DNA of 64,000 nucleotides from Cristatella mucedo (GCA_009760855.2 WPIO01000082.1:1093001-1157000), one strand, 5' to 3'. Counted from the stretch's first letter, positions 9,480-21,125 are shown. A program made the numbers and translations. Notes: a model not told the origin generated them from the letters alone.

Positions 9480-10690
9480 ACGCACAGCCCATGGTTAATG
9501 CAGCCACATGGTGAGTCGGTCGGCACAGGGCATCAGCCACGGCATTCGTTCTACCCAGTTTGTGATGTCGGGTGAAGTCTTACTCATCCAACTTATGAAC
9601 CCCACGCCAAACACGGCCAGCGGTTTCCTCGGCATTATTCCTAACCAGCATTCATTTTACTGCCTCGCGGTCTGCCTATAGAAGAAGGCATATGCCGAAT
9701 AAATGAGGTTGGTAATCTTAGACCACCTCTACCAGTGCTAAGCAATCTAAATCTGTACCTGAGTACTTTTCCCCCATTTTTTCAGCTTCCACTCGCCAAA
9801 GGCTACAAGTTGTCGTCTGATATCGTAGTCTGAGTGATCAAGGAGGTAACCAACTACAATAACCGAGGCATTGCAAGTATCGATACACTGACAAGTCAGG
9901 AACGAGTATCACGTAATTTATTAGCCTCTGCTAAATCACGGTGAATGCTGTAGGCAGTCATCTGACCAATGAAAATATTTCAGCTGGTCGTACGGCACAG
10001 CCGAAACCTTTGCATAGTGGCTAATGAACTTCCTGTAGAAATCTATCAGCCCCATGAAGCTGGTCGGCTCTGTGGCATCTTGTGGGGTCTGCTGCATTAT
10101 ATGATCGACAGTTTTTGCGGCACCACCCGAATGCTGCCAGAAGAGACAGTATGCCCCAGGAATACTACCACTTCCCGGGAAAACAGCTCCTTTCCTGATA
10201 GTTTAAATCGCGACGCCTCTAAAAGCCGCATGACCGATCGATGCGAACAAGATGATATGACCAATTGCTGTATGAGCAAATAGAATCATCAAGATTCGCC
10301 AAAACCTTATTCACTAGCAAAAACCTCAATAATATCGTTTATTACATGTTGAAAGGTTTCTGGGCGTTATTTAACCCGAAAGGCATTCGGGAGAACTGGT
10401 ATGAGCCATGCCGTGTGAGTCGGACACTGTTTTGGACCTATCAGGTTTCTATACCTGGATCTGATGGTAGCCGGCAGCCATGTTAAGGGTAATACAGTTC
10501 TTAGCCTTGCAGAGCCAGTACAGTGCCTATATAAGGTTAGGCAGAGGGTAACTATCCTGAAAGGCGACTTCATTAAGTCGGCGATTGTCGACACAGATGC
10601 ATCAGTTCCCCAGACGGCTTCCTGACTATCGCCAAGGGTGACGCCCGCAGGCTTGCTGACTTCTCTGTGATGCAGTTCTTTTGTCACTCA
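9480..10690 (-). pseudogene. Ty3/gypsy reverse transcriptase + RNase H (decayed)
   Basis: In minus-strand order, with frameshifts: TLNMAAGYHQI (RT palm), QFSRMPFG (RT motif after it), then FSREVVVFLGHTVSSGSIRV, FMGLIDFYRKFISHY (RT thumb/connection), EKMGEKYSGTDLDCLALVE (RNase H region), and TNAVADALCRP (end of RNase H). This is the canonical Ty3/gypsy RT-RNase H order followed by integrase. The YLDD active-site region is heavily altered. Several stops and shifts are present, and no gag or protease was recognised to the right, where a LINE-A 3' end begins at about 10690. Confidence 0.8.
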
Positions 10691-11185
10691 CTTTTAGTTT
10701 CCTTATTTCTTTGGCTGCAGTCTACATATAAGATCTACTCTCCCACCAGGCTCTGCATCGTACCCACCGCTTTTCGTGATCAAACATCTTACCTATACCT
10801 CGTGCGAACCTAAAATCCTTTTGAGACAGTACTTCTAGTTCGTATGCTCTCAAAGCCCAGAACTCACTCCCGACATGCGTCGCGACATCTCTCGACTTAA
10901 TCACATTTAAAAAAGAACTTATAAATGAACCTATTTATTGCAGCATTTAGTGGGTCCCTCAGATTCGTCTTTTATATGCTTTTGCCAGCTGTCACTGTGC
11001 ATGCTGCTACCAACCACACTTGCAGGCCGATCTTGTGCATGTCACTCTTTAGGATGTTATTCTTGTTTCTTATTGAGAAGGCTTCTACTACCCATTGGAT
11101 TGTGATTCCATTTTAGCAGTTTGAAAGCACATAGAGAAAAAATTGAGTTCTCTTTGGGCACTTTATCTGATCTCTTAATTATAAT
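10690..11185 (+). mobile_element. LINE-A 3' end
   Basis: Plus-strand C-terminal domain of the L2 type: FSSYAP-like region, then NSLPTCVATSLDLITFKKEL, then LFIAAFSGSLRF. It continues into the 3' UTR words 'gtcactgtgcatgctgctaccaaccac' and a degenerate tail hairpin near 11135-11165. At the codon where several copies stop (after FSGSL) this copy has a sense codon and reads on for about 45 codons. Confidence 0.75.
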
Positions 11186-11950
11186 TATTTTGAATTAAAC
11201 TTTTTGGCTCTGTTGCAATTATTACAGCTTCTTAAGGATGATTGACCACGTTCAGAAAAAAACTCTAAAGTCCAAAGATGAAGTTCAAAGACGCCTCGTG
11301 TGACCTCCACTTTCTTGGGATCGATTTGTTAAGATTTCGAGATGACCCATGTTAAGAATTACTACAAGATGCCAAAATTAGATGTGAATTGCTCGGAGTT
11401 GTACACGAACGATGAATCCGCCGGAGGAGATGGATTTTTGGAGAACTCTCTTAAGTAGTTATTCTCTTGGTAGATGAGATTTCCAGAATACTGAACGGCA
11501 ACACGAACTATCTTGGAGTCTTCTATTGTTCAGAGGTTGATGGATCTGAGCTGCACAACGAAATATGTGACTGCAAAATGCTCCTTTCCACAAGTCACTA
11601 CTCGGCACCTAAGACCCCCTGGAGCTCACGTCTTTTGTTATCCATTATTTATATTTTCATTTTTAATTTCATTTCATTTTAACTATCAGATGTTTTTTAA
11701 TTTGTGAGTTGCCCGGAAAGTTCTTCTCATCACAGCTGTATCAGTTGCCAGTTGTGGAAGCTCTTTTAGAAAGCTGAAGATAATCCTGTCTTTCCTAAGG
11801 GTATCAATAGGCAAGATCGGCTCTGATATGGATTTGTTAAGCATAGAGAAAGAAACACTGGAAATTAATTAATTTCAAACTGTGATAGACCAGTTTGCCA
11901 CGTAGAAGGCCAGAAACATTCACCTAAGTAAAGGTTTTGATAGCTACATT
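11186..11950. other. Spacer, nothing recognised
   Basis: No domain seen. Short overlapping frames around 11467-11707 have no recognisable features. Confidence 0.4.
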
Positions 11951-11954
11951 GTAC

Positions 11955-12038
11955 CTTCACTAACAATAATACAATTTTCTCGACTTGTTATTCCTGATAC
12001 CGTATGATCTTAGAGATAATAAACGTGTCTATTTATAG
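11955..12038 (+). pseudogene. Decayed copy of signal-peptide exon
   Basis: Aligns with the exon at 57459-57572, for example 'gatcttagagataataaacgtgtctatttatag' against the end of that exon. The donor GT has become GA (ttatag|gataat) and no start codon is preserved, so the exon looks dead. It is the left-hand member of a duplicated pair and is followed, as there, by a 55-nt exon about 400 bases downstream. Confidence 0.45.
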
Positions 12039-12435
12039 GATAATAAAATTTATATTTACAGCACCAATATTCCCTATATTTTCTATCCTCTATACCTACA
12101 TTTATTTGCTTGCATAAATATATTCTATATCTAGAATGCAAGTGCTACAAGAAAATATTAACGTTGCTGGAAGAATCCTTATAAAATAGAACTGCATAAG
12201 ATAATGAACTTTAGGCTGCTATATCTTGGAAACTACTTCAAACTTTAGGCTTTACATGCTGAACAGAGCTGTTTCTTCTCTCGGTAGACAACTACTGCTA
12301 AAAACATGTACTTAAAATATTCCTATCTAGTGGCAGGTATAGGGATACTACAGCTTAATCCGTGTAATGAGCAAATATATGATACTTTCTTCCTTAAATA
12401 ATCTATGGCATGCTGACCTCTTACATTATTTGCAG

Positions 12436-12490
12436 TACAGCCTCTCTTTGGTGTGCTCGGCAATACCTAAGAGCAGAACAGTTTATCCAG
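12436..12490 (+). CDS. 55-nt exon of secreted-protein family (paralogue of 57949-58003)
   Basis: Bounded by acceptor tatttgcag and donor ccag|gtgagt. In phase 0 it reads YSLSLVCSAIPKSRTVYP and ends in phase 1. The paralogue at 57949-58003 has exactly the same length, conserved splice sites and an open phase-0 frame (CSFSPVCSAIPQSRVVYS). The length is conserved and both copies are open in the same frame, which supports a coding exon. The upstream signal exon is decayed here, so this copy may be a pseudogene. Function unknown. Confidence 0.5.
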
Positions 12491-12825
12491 GTGAGTAAAT
12501 GTGGTACGAGATTGCCGCGATGTTAGTGGTTGATCGTCGGTTACTCAAAATATATAAAAAAGAGTGGTTTACTGACAGCTGAGATTTTTATCTATTAGCT
12601 AATAAGCTCTCCCATTGTAATAAGTAAAAATAAAACACACTAAACGATCACATCAATTTATATAGATATTGGCCTCTATATCGAGATCTTCGAACAAGAT
12701 AGAACCATAGCTTGATCGAGTTTTCAACTTCTCTATGAATTAGACTCATGAACTTATAAATCCAATACCCCGAGTCCTGGTGTAAAAGATAGCCTCTTTG
12801 TCCTGAATTAGGAATGATAATAATA

Positions 12826-12973
12826 CAAAATATAATCCCTTTGTACAGCACCCCAAGAAAACTTATTCTCTATTTTGTCGCTTCACCTATGACTCGTTGC
12901 TCGAGCCCACGACCTCAGCCAGACCTTGGTCGTGGCGAGCACCTTAAACGCTGGACCAAACCAGCTCGACATA
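12826..12973 (-). mobile_element. tRNA-derived SINE (minus), present only in left duplicon
   Basis: Minus strand begins with the tRNA-like head GGTTTGGTCCAGCGTTTAAG (A-box-like) and a B-box-like GGGCTCGAGC about 60 bases on. It ends in a tail 'AATAGAGAATAAGTTTTCTT..GGTGCTGTACAAA' like those at 26.9 and 43.3 kb. The paralogous segment at 58.32 kb lacks it, which gives the insertion limits. Confidence 0.7.
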
Positions 12974-13009
12974 GTAATAATATGGAGCACAACATAACTT
13001 AATATCTTT

Positions 13010-14700
13010 GTAGACACTTAAAATAGGCTCAAAAAGAGGCACTCAACAGTGTCCACATGTATAAGAAGCTCAGTGGTAATATGCACAGCTCAAGCATGCA
13101 TAAGCAAACAAAGGACAATTCACGAGGACTAATCATATGCTATGAGCAAGTGGTGCATTTAGCTTCTTTTTAAATGTCGTCATGTCTTAACCTTCGTCTT
13201 TGGCGAGTTCCCGGATTTGGGATATACATATTAAAGGCATTGAATTATCAACAATTTTTTAGGTTGATACAAGGCACGGCTAAAGGATTTTGGTCAGAAG
13301 AGCAAGTAGTGAATGAAATGATCTGTAGTCAGATTAGCATTAGCGAGAGGTTGTGATAGACTGGCTGAAGCATGGAATGAAGAGACCTAAAAACAAGTGA
13401 CAAAATCTTGAAGCCGATACGTACCCAACTTGGAGCAAGTGCAAGTAACGAGAAACCGTGTGATGCTACGCTGGTAACAGGCATGCCTGGAGCTGTGTTT
13501 CATGTCACCTGTAAGCACCTGATTACACATGCCAAAGGACCTACAAGCAGTGAGTTGAAGAATTTGAGGTGGGATGCCAGAAATGCAGTGACCAGCTAGA
13601 CTGTAGTGTCCATGTCTAAGCAGGATTGCATTTTCGGAATGTTGCACAGTTGAAAGTGAGAAGGTCGTGCGTTACCCTAGTAAAAGGGCATTTTGGGAAG
13701 GACATCCAGACTTTGTGCAGCTGCTACAGGAGATATGCTAACAGAGCCAATTTTGAGTTTTAAGGTTAGAAATTTATGAATCACACTAGATTTTCCCTTA
13801 ACTCACAAAAGTTGCGTTATTTTCGTTCAATTTGATACAGTTTGCCGCTACCTAAATGGGGATGTCAGCAGCACAAGCAGTAAGACGGTTGAGGGAGTTT
13901 GACGTGCTGGGCGGCTGGAAGGAATCAAATCACAGGCACAGCTGTGTGTCGTCTGCTTAGAAGCAAAGGCCTATATTGTACTTGGGATCACATTGAAAAG
14001 AGAAAGAGTATACATTTATAAACAAGAATCTGACCAAGCAAAAAGCTATAGGGTAAACTGTACTTTAGTGGTTCGTCAGATGATTGAAGCTCGGTGATGT
14101 CACTCTGAAGTCCTCCACTGAGATAGGACCTAAGCAATTGCAGTGCAGTGCCAGTGATACCAGGCGAGATCGGAAGCACTCGATAAGGTCTTGGTGATCA
14201 ACCTTATCAAGTGCTGCTGAAAGATCAACTGAAACGAGCGAAAAGAGATCTGTAAAGTCTTAATTCTTTAGTAAATCGTTATTAAATCGAAACAATGTTG
14301 ATTTTGGAGAGTGATTAACTATAAGGTCAGACTGGAATTTACTTGCAATGTCTACAGTAGGAATGAATGTTTAATGAGACTGATAGTATGGATTACAGCT
14401 TCTTTGAAAGGAACTTCAGTAGGAAGACTGGAAGAGAAAGTCGCTCAAGTTCTCTTGGCCAAGTGCTGCTTTTCTAATTAGTGGCAGAGCAACAGAATTT
14501 TTGGAAGTAGAAGGTACCCGAGGCTAAAGGCATGTTTATGCATGGCTGACGCAGATTTACGCATTGAAAATCAGGAGTGTGAAAAGAGTGTCTAGCTTGC
14601 TAGGAGTCTTCTTTGTATGAGGATGAATGTCAAGATGATTATCAAGATGCCGATTGCAGTTGAGGCTCTGAGAGAAATTAGGAAGAATAGTCCTGCATAC
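13010..14700 (-). mobile_element. LINE-A copy, old, within duplicated block
   Basis: Minus-strand C-terminal region, RT and RT start of LINE-A, matched to the good copy by landmarks: 'agctgtgtttcatgtcacctgtaagcacctgattacacatgcc' type (C-terminal part), 'gatatgctaacagagccaattttgag', 'gtgctgggcggctggaa', 'agataggacctaagcaattgcagtgcagtgccagtgat' and, near 14450, 'tctcttggccaagtgctg'. Highly mutated with no long frame. The homologous copy at 58340-59410 shares private changes with it, so the insertion predates the duplication. Confidence 0.7.
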
Positions 14701-15555
14701 AAGTTACCTATGACGCAGTTACCTTAATAATTAACTATACGATCTTGTCTGTATTTCTGACCTTGAATCATGGAAGTGAGCTGTTAAAAAAGCATTTAAA
14801 AATCAGGACTGAGGGTTATCTGACAGGCATACGACGACTGCTGTAAATCATACCAATATATCATGGCCAAGGTGAAATCTAGTTTCCTTAAAAATAATGC
14901 CGAAACAGAGATTCTTAATTAAAATTTCAAATATCTGATGTCAACAATCTCCTTAATTGCTTGCAGGTTAGCTTCCAACATAATGTCTTTTGTTGATCGG
15001 ATAGGCACCTTAAAGGCAGTGCCCACGGCCGTAAACGCACAGCTTACAAAATCCACTAAAGAACGTAGTAACCTCTTGCTTTGCCACTTGTGGCCAGCCG
15101 GTAATGCGAGAGGGATATTACATGTCATAGTTAAGTAATCAGCAACCTTCTTTGATACTTCAGATATTGTTTAGATACATCAGAATAACTTTATCAAGTA
15201 TCAAAATATGTATATATGGCGTCACGCTATGGTAAAGAGGTTTCTTATTGTCGTCTGCTTAGAAGTCGTCTAAAAGAGGCAAAATCATCGACATTGTTTC
15301 TAGTCCTATTTTATACGAATAAATCGGCGAATTTCTCTTTTACAATTGAAACAAGATGAATTGATAGGCAACGCAGGATTCAGGAACAGCAGGAGCAGCC
15401 ACCACAGCGAGGGCACTGCCTGGCTCCACTACTTCGGCTTTGATGGGCTACCCAGTATGAGTAACAGCAATGCACCAAGGTCTAAAAAGCCTCTCATTCC
15501 AGAAGCGAGTGCTTTGAAACGCCTGGTTGCTTCACCTGCACAATAGTCATCGACA
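14701..15555. other. Spacer with no recognised gene
   Basis: Frames of about 200 nt occur on both strands at 14919-15138 and on the plus strand at 15346-15546. None shows a recognisable domain, splice context or codon signature, so none is called. Confidence 0.35.
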
Positions 15556-15559
15556 AGCA

Positions 15560-16060
15560 TATTTATTTTCCGACTCCTGGTGTGAGCTTTCGTTAAAGAA
15601 TTGTTGCATGAACCATTGTGCTACCGGGTTATAAGGACAACCACAATCCATTTCACAAAGCTACACAGACTAAGCGAGTGCTGACCAAGTTTTTCGCGTG
15701 CCAGTCAGGATGCCATAATTGTATGAACAGCTCGCAAGTGATGTTCCAGTCGAAGCATGATCTAATATTTGCCACGTTAGAACCTCAAAGTAGCTGGCTT
15801 GACTGTGGAGCTTATGCAGGCGTTTAGTGAAAGGTTACATGGGAAAGATCATCTAGAGTTTGTGAAGATGCTACCTGTTGTATTGTGGCCGAGCCTATTT
15901 TCAAGGTTCGATTCTCCAATTTCTTAGGAATACCAGGTTGTCTCGTAACTCATAACTTGGTATTTCATCATTCAATTTGAGAAAGATTGTTTCCACCCGA
16001 AAGCATATATCAGCAAGGCATTAATGCTTGGTGTGGCTCAGTTGTCAAGAAATGCCAACG
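15560..16060 (-). mobile_element. LINE-A fragment, old
   Basis: Landmarks of the minus-strand LINE-A segment between RT and C-terminal domain: 'gatgctacctgttgtattgtggccgagcctattttcaaggttcgattctccaatttcttag' parallels 61650-61720, and the following bases parallel the region around 61740-61805. Heavily diverged. Confidence 0.5.
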
Positions 16061-16414
16061 GGAGCCGTAAGTTATCAGAGGAGTCACTCTCCAAAAGAAA
16101 ACTATTGGTATCGATTTATGATTTCATACTTAACGTTCAAGAGACCGCTGTTGTAGTGAGGCTCTGATATGTACAAAATGTTAACTACATAGTTAGCTAT
16201 GGTTTTGCTATTTCTATAGCTCCATTTAATTGATACCCAAAGAAGTCGAAAAACTATTTCATGGCGGTCTTCTGGGTCAAGTGAGAGCATAGAGAATTAA
16301 CGGAAGCAGTCTAGGGCACTTTGGGACGGCATGAGTAATCGGGCTAATGCCATTTACAACACGGATTCTTCTTAAGCAATTAAAGATCATTCATTATGAT
16401 AGTACCATACAATA

Positions 16415-16815
<401 letters not shown>

Positions 16816-17178
16816 TAACATACTTCGTAAGTACGTTGTTAGCCTCAGGTCATGTCTCAGCAAGTTTCAAAAAGGCTTTAGTCAGGCGACTACTCCAGCA
16901 AGGAATGCTGGACCGAGAGAACTCGACCATATACTACACAGTTTCCCTTTTACCCTGCTTGTCGAAGACACTGGAGCTGATCGTGGCAGACTAGATGAAC
17001 TCTTACATTGAAACTTTATACCTTTCTTGTAAGTTCTAGTTTGGTTTTAGAGAAAATCACTCCACAGAGCCAGCATTGCTTTGATAGTTAACGACATACT
17101 TCGGAATGCAGACTTCAGTAGAGTTACTCGGCTAGTTTTGCTCGATGTTTCGGCAGCTCTTGATATTATCGATCACAC
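16816..17178 (+). mobile_element. LINE-A reverse transcriptase, 5' piece
   Basis: Plus-strand translation: LLASGHVSASFKKALVRRLL, then YTVSLLPCLSKTLELIVAD, stop, FGFRENHSTEPALL-like sequence, then LLVLLDVSAALDIIDH (RT motif A region). It matches the intact-looking RT at 61729-62652. A LINE-B copy is inserted immediately after the IDH codons, and the LINE-A sequence resumes at 17463. Confidence 0.75.
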
Positions 17179-17462
17179 ATCCACAATTCTTAGGCAACGA
17201 CAACTAATCTCCTGCTGCCGATTATACATCCTTTCTAGCCGTCCTGAGCTGCTAGTTTCATGCTACTCACTACCTCAACTGCTCTCCTGACTTCGCTGTG
17301 CTTCCCATTTTCTCTTGTTGCGTGAATGGAAGTGTTTTGACAAACGAATGCGTACATAGGGCCGCTTAGGCTTTGAGTGAACTATACAAACTCTCCTGCT
17401 TAACCCAGCATAGTCTTTGTGGCTTTGAGGATTTAGAAACGGATATATACACACATAGATCA
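17179..17462 (+). mobile_element. LINE-B 3' end inserted into LINE-A
   Basis: This is the reverse complement of the LINE-B segment at 40640-40850 and 47190-47430. Landmarks are CACAATTCTTAGGCAACGAC, then the CTGCCGATTAT and TTTCTAGCCGTCCTGAGCTG stretches, and the 3' UTR end with 'gtctttgtggctttgagg'. It interrupts LINE-A within the RT between motif A and the SRLTIIGTALQWF-like segment. Confidence 0.7.
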
Positions 17463-17845
17463 CCTAATCCTTCTTGAGTGCCTCTCACATCACCTGGGAA
17501 TCACAGGCCCCGCACTGCAATGGTTCAGGTCCTATGTCAGTGGAAGACCCCAGAGCTGATGTAAACGGAAAAAGATCATCAAAGGAAACAATAAAGTATG
17601 GTGTAGCTCAGGGCTCTTTGCTTGGTCCGGTTCTTTTGAAAGCTGTAACTTTCCCTCTTTCCGATGTGATTGCCATATCAACATATTTATATGTTAACCC
17701 TGTGGATGTCACATCTAGCCATCCTGTTAATGATGACATTGCACAAGTTACCATTAACCATTTCATCATGGTTTTCTATAGCCTATGTAAAGTGCCTAGA
17801 AAGAGATTTTTCTCTGAGGGTGCAATGCTAATGTATTATTAATAA
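17463..17845 (+). mobile_element. LINE-A, continuation after LINE-B insert (internally deleted)
   Basis: Resumes the RT: LECLSHHLGITGPALQWFRS-like sequence, VNGKRSSKETIKYGVAQGSL (RT motif B, A.QGS) and LGPVLLKAVTFPLSDVIA. It then jumps without the YADD segment to the 3' UTR and tail ('gtaaagtgcctagaaagagatttttctctgaggg'), ending near 17845 with a short AT-rich tail. The internal deletion removes YADD and the C-terminal domain. Confidence 0.7.
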
Positions 17846-18061
17846 TTTTTAAGTCTTGCAATAGAAGCTCGGAAGTTAACTTGAAAACATGCTACTTGCG
17901 GAAAATGTAAAAAATCAAATTAATGCCCAATTCAATTGCAAGTAAGCTATATATTTTGTGCATCGTAGCAATAGAGAGTGTCTCACTGGCATAATTTTGT
18001 AGTGTGACTGTGTGGTTTCGAATTCATACAGCCTGCAAAGGAATGCTTAAATGTCTGTAAT

Positions 18062-18255
18062 ATAAATATAATAATAATAATTAAGCACTTAATAAAGCGC
18101 CCTCAGATAACTCAATCTCTTTCTATGCGCTTTAAATTTGCTGCAAAGTGAAATGCAATTGAATGGTAAGTAAAATCATGCTTAAAAACAAATAAAATGA
18201 ATAATATGGTTAGGGGTGACATGCAAAGGGCCAGCTTGCAACGAACACGAACGCA
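18062..18255 (-). mobile_element. LINE-A 3' UTR and tail
   Basis: (ATA/AAT)n at 18066-18080 followed by the minus-strand tail hairpin ('aataaagcgccctcagataactcaatctctttctatgcgcttt' type), then the 3' UTR with 'ggttaggggtgacatgcaaagggccagcttgcaa'. About 190 bases, strongly 5' truncated. Confidence 0.8.
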
Positions 18256-19225
18256 CGTTAGAGTGCTCTATGTCAGGAGGCGTAAATGTAGATATTATTT
18301 AATATAATATATAATATATTTATATACATATATATCTATAATATGTGGAAAAGCACTGCAATCAAAACATATAGAACAATTGAAAATAATCATTTGCGCT
18401 TATTTGACTTTGCATTGAATTAAAGCTGTTCAATGCAACCATGCTCCTAGTTGGTCAAGTAACGTAGGAATTCATCATTTTTTAATAAAATTATTTTCTG
18501 AGAACTACTCATTTTAAAGTGATCAGATTTTGCGCTAGTTTATACTGGTATATTTAAGCTATTGTTCCGTTTACATTCCTCTGAAAAGTGGCACGCATTA
18601 AATGCCAGGGTTAAATACATGGAAGAGCATTAGTTTAGCTTGGTCTTAAAAAGATGTGTACGCTTTCCGGCTCTGAATTCCTTTCTTTAAACGTTACTTC
18701 AATAGGCTACCAAAGACCCTCATATTGAATAAATCAATATTTTCCAGGTTTAATAAGATTGTATTTGTTATGGTAACATAGAAAATGTTTCAGATTTATG
18801 AGATAATCGGGTTCAAAGATGCTATTTACTAGCACAGAAACGGCTAGTCTCCGAATTATATCAACTATTCAAAAGTACGTTTCGGCATGCCGAAGTCATT
18901 TGCTTTGGAGTTTCAAAAATTAAAAGGCTCATACGAGATTTAGTAAAATAGAAAAAAAAGGAAAGCAGAAAGGTGCAAGCTTTGCAGTTAACAAGCTAGG
19001 TTATCTAGTTTTATAGAGGGCAAAAAATAGACAATCGAATCCAACTGAAAATGCAAAAATACTCATGGTACCCTTTGAAATAAACAAATAGACCCTCTTT
19101 GTCTTTCCGACATTGTACAAGACCTCATTGCTAATACTTTTAATTTTTCGCAAACTTGGTTAGTGTACGTTTAGATAGCCACGAGCAGTCAACTAACACA
19201 GAGCTGCACCATTTTTTCATTTAGG
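18256..19225. other. AT-rich spacer, nothing recognised
   Basis: No open frame, domain or repeat family recognised. Confidence 0.4.
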
Positions 19226-19637
19226 CAGTGCACCATCTTGCCACGTGACGCAAGTGCACCATTATGCAGGGTGACGGGCTTTCTCGCTTTGGTTAGGAGA
19301 TCTATCACGCTTACTTTGATGTCAAAATGCACTTCCGGGAACTGGAAGATCGTAGAAGCTTATTTAATTAAAATGAAGAGAGTTTATTGAAAAACCTCAC
19401 TAATGCAAACGTTTTGGTGAAGTTTTGAACACTGTAGTACCTGCATTAGTAATCGCATAATAGTGAGATAGAGGCTTGAATACTACAATGCTTATAAAGT
19501 CATCTTGCTTCAATGGTTCTAAACCAATTTTTTAGTTTTTTCATTAATTTTACTTTGTCAACTCTACTAATTTACGCGAGAAAGTCCGTCACCCAGCAGA
19601 ATAGCACACTCGCGTGACTTGGCAAGGTGGTGCACTG
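19226..19637. mobile_element. MITE-like element with 62-bp inverted repeats
   Basis: Arms at 19226-19287 and 19576-19637 are inverted copies starting CAGTGCACCA and ending in CTTTCTCGC, with roughly 80% identity by eye. The ~290-base centre has no coding capacity. The ends resemble DNA-transposon termini (CAGTG..). The flanks (tttagg / tagtca) do not give a clear target duplication. A non-autonomous DNA transposon is the simplest reading. Confidence 0.55.
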
Positions 19638-20995
19638 TAGTCAATTGGCAAGGTAGCTCAGCGTTGCCATCCGCGACAGAACTACCAGGGCTTAGAGTGT
19701 TGAGTCCACAGGCATTGAGCTGCTCGTAGTAGAGTAGAGAAGAAACATGCTTCGAAGCTTGAGCCACTTTTAGACTTCCCATCAGTATAGTAGACTAGGA
19801 AAACTAGCAAAGGAAAACTATATTTCGAAGCTGCATCTGCTTCGTTTCTTCGGGGGTCGTTTTGTGTTATGTCTATTTAATAGTCAAGTATCTAAAATAT
19901 TTCTGCAGCATCAACAAATTTGGCTGATTGGTGCACTATGGTGTCTAGCACATCTCTTTAATTACTAGCTGGTGTTAGACGAAAAATCAATAGACTGCTG
20001 CAGGATTACTTATTGGATTAATACCTGATCGTTTTCATTTTGCAAATATGAAGTTCAATTTTCGTTAAAGAACGGTGCACTGCTTTAACGGTTGCTCATG
20101 GCATAGAGATAGACAGCCTACCCATAACTTTTTTAAATGTATGGGCTAAACAATTTCTGTTTAAAACATACAAGTTCTACTCAAATTAAATAGTGCATTC
20201 AGCATAATGTCAGCGGTTCCATTCAGTTGGCCGTTGGCAGTACCAACTGTAGATCCACCTCGAGGCGCCGTTTTTTGTCACACACTTACACATTGGATAA
20301 CCTGCAGTTTCTCTGCACTTTGAAAACACTGCTCTAGTTGCATCTGCAGGCGGTTAAATTATAAAAAGAATGTAGCGATTCCTAGGCTTTTTAGCTAACC
20401 TCTGCATACCAGTAGCAAGGGTTTCCGCTTTTACCAGGACTTGCCTACATCCTGCAGTGGATGCGCGTTCTGGACGCATTCATAGCAGACATAGAGCTGC
20501 TTGAAACCTAAGTTGCGATAAATATATGCATTCTTTGTAAGTAGTACAGTCGGATTCAGCAAGAGAACGTCAATGAAAATTGTTATAAAAGGCTTTAAAG
20601 ACAATTTTTGAGTGTTATAAAATAGTTATCACAATATTTCAATCAGCAGGCACTAGTCAGGTCACCTAGAGGTCATTTGCTTGGTCCCTGCTCGTGGCGA
20701 GATAATTTTGCTTCGGTCCATCCTGCGAAGACGGCCTCCTGTCACTTCGCGTTTTAAAAAACTAACAAATTATTTGAGTGTAACTAGTGGGCTATCCTTT
20801 GCAAAAATCAATTTAACATTGATATTTGAAAAATCCGAGCCTGTGTTTAGTAAATATGACTGATGTACACTAAAAATTGTAGCAAGACGTGATCATATGT
20901 ATAATTTCATAAAAAATCTAGCTCTATCGTATATTATAACGTCCCATCAAAGAATTGAAAACAGGCATATTTTGAAATTATTAGCCGACTTAACA
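19638..20995. other. Spacer with extra GTGCACC motifs
   Basis: Two more GGTGCACT words (about 19930 and 20074) match the outermost bases of the MITE-like arm. Otherwise nothing is recognised. Confidence 0.35.
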
Positions 20996-20997
20996 GC

Positions 20998-21125
20998 TTC
21001 ATTTGTGTAGCAGCGAAAGAGCCTTGCCGCCCATCACCATTGCTTGCAGTTGGCAATAAAAATCGCCTAATGCAGGATCGGAACCCTCGGTCGCCTAGAG
21101 CAAGTACCGTACAATCATCAATAGT
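20998..21125 (-). mobile_element. Possible second tRNA-like SINE family
   Basis: Minus strand: GGTACTTGCTCTAGGCGACC, then GGGTTCCGATCCTGC (B-box-like), then 'GGCGATTTTTATTGC'. A related arrangement is seen on the minus strand at 23340-23450 (GGTACTTGG, GAGTTCAAGTCCTGC, GGCAATTCTTTATTGC). The A-box is not clear in either, so tRNA origin is tentative. Confidence 0.35.

Noticed and set aside
14919-15138. Overlapping ~70-codon frames on both strands
   Set aside because: Each is an antisense shadow of the other. Neither has a recognisable motif.
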